From an uncultured Bacilli bacterium (lineage in GTDB: Bacteria; Bacillota_I; Bacilli_A; RF39; UBA660), in the NCBI GenBank assembly GCA_947623645.1, contig CANQHK010000073.1, positions 1 to 5,997 on the forward strand: a DNA stretch of 5,997 nt, given 5' to 3'. The notes under the pieces are model-generated. The model was not told the DNA's origin, searched no databases, and was given only the letters and a program-made list of their open reading frames with translations. Both the position numbers and the translations under genes were made by a program. Of this stretch, positions 5,860-5,997 are shown piece after piece. Positions within the stretch are counted from its first letter, which is position 1. Each line of letters starts with the position of its first letter.

Positions 5860-5997
5860 AGATAGTGTGAAAAGTTTTATGGAAAACTAGACATACTAGA
5901 TAAAAAAGATATTAAAATGGAAAATTTTAATATAAATCTATCAAAAAAGATAGAAAAATAGTTCTTTGAAAATAGTAATTAATAAAAAAGGCATGAT
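5860..5997 (+). ncRNA. Hairpin-rich leader with boxA-like motif, probable rRNA operon leader (3' partial)
   Basis: Downstream of P2 come three compact inverted repeats: AGTTTT/AAAACT (5873-5888, loop ATGG), ATATTAAAAT/ATTTTAATAT (5909-5933, loop GGAAA) and TCTATC/GATAGA (5937-5954, loop of six A). A small CTAG/CTAG pair lies at 5887-5899. GTTCTTTGAAAAT (5961-5973) resembles the TTCTTTGAAAAC boxA motif of Bacillota rRNA leaders and 16S-23S spacers. A hairpin just before boxA mirrors the boxB-boxA order of rrn leaders, where Nus factors bind for antitermination. The 16S gene would lie just beyond the window, and no 16S sequence is seen, so this is inference. A tRNA operon or another structured RNA is possible. 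Confidence 0.5.

Noticed and set aside
5993..5997. ATG near the right edge as a gene start
   Set aside because: The purine-rich AAAAAAGG lies only one base from it, too close for a ribosome site, and the structured leader and boxA-like element fit an RNA operon better. Cannot be settled with five bases.
1..5997. CRISPR array, insertion sequence, tRNA gene or DGR reverse transcriptase
   Set aside because: I saw no regularly spaced repeats, transposase, cloverleaf or YxDD-type reverse transcriptase sequence in any frame.

Overview
The window is AT-rich, about 30% GC by eye, with A/T-ending codons, strong AGG-type ribosome binding sites and uninterrupted reading frames under the standard bacterial code. 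All tryptophans are TGG and no in-frame TGA is needed. This fits a low-GC Bacillota lineage, possibly one of the uncultured gut Bacilli or Mollicutes-like groups. No 16S sequence is present, so the assignment is an inference.

Layout. (1) 1-1698, plus strand: the 3' part of a large surface-type protein with a C-terminal formylglycine-generating-enzyme/C-type-lectin-like domain. Its last ~158 bases are sharply more GC-rich (about 54% by hand count, against about 28% just upstream). They have the codon pattern of a variable region (VR) of a diversity-generating retroelement (DGR). (2) 1737-1771: a perfect 12-bp bidirectional terminator shared with the next, convergent gene. (3) 1763-2737, minus: a 324-residue protein I do not recognise. 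(4) 2793-3371, minus: clpP, with a hairpin terminator that overlaps the promoter of gene 3. (5) 3472-5118, plus: a TGS/ThrRS-like plus uridine-kinase fusion protein, divergent from clpP. (6) 5119-5583, minus: a tandem-HTH XRE regulator whose stop codon directly abuts that of the kinase. (7) 5584-5997: no convincing gene. It holds a 10-bp tandem repeat near the regulator promoter, then two consecutive sigma-A promoters facing right and a hairpin-rich leader with a boxA-like motif. This looks like the front of a stable-RNA (probably rRNA) operon whose mature RNA begins beyond the window.

The genes do not form one pathway. ClpP, the nucleoside kinase and the putative rRNA leader are housekeeping. 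The accessory part is the DGR-type target protein at the left. Neither a reverse transcriptase nor a template repeat is visible here, so if the call is right, diversification must be driven by elements left of the window or elsewhere in the genome.
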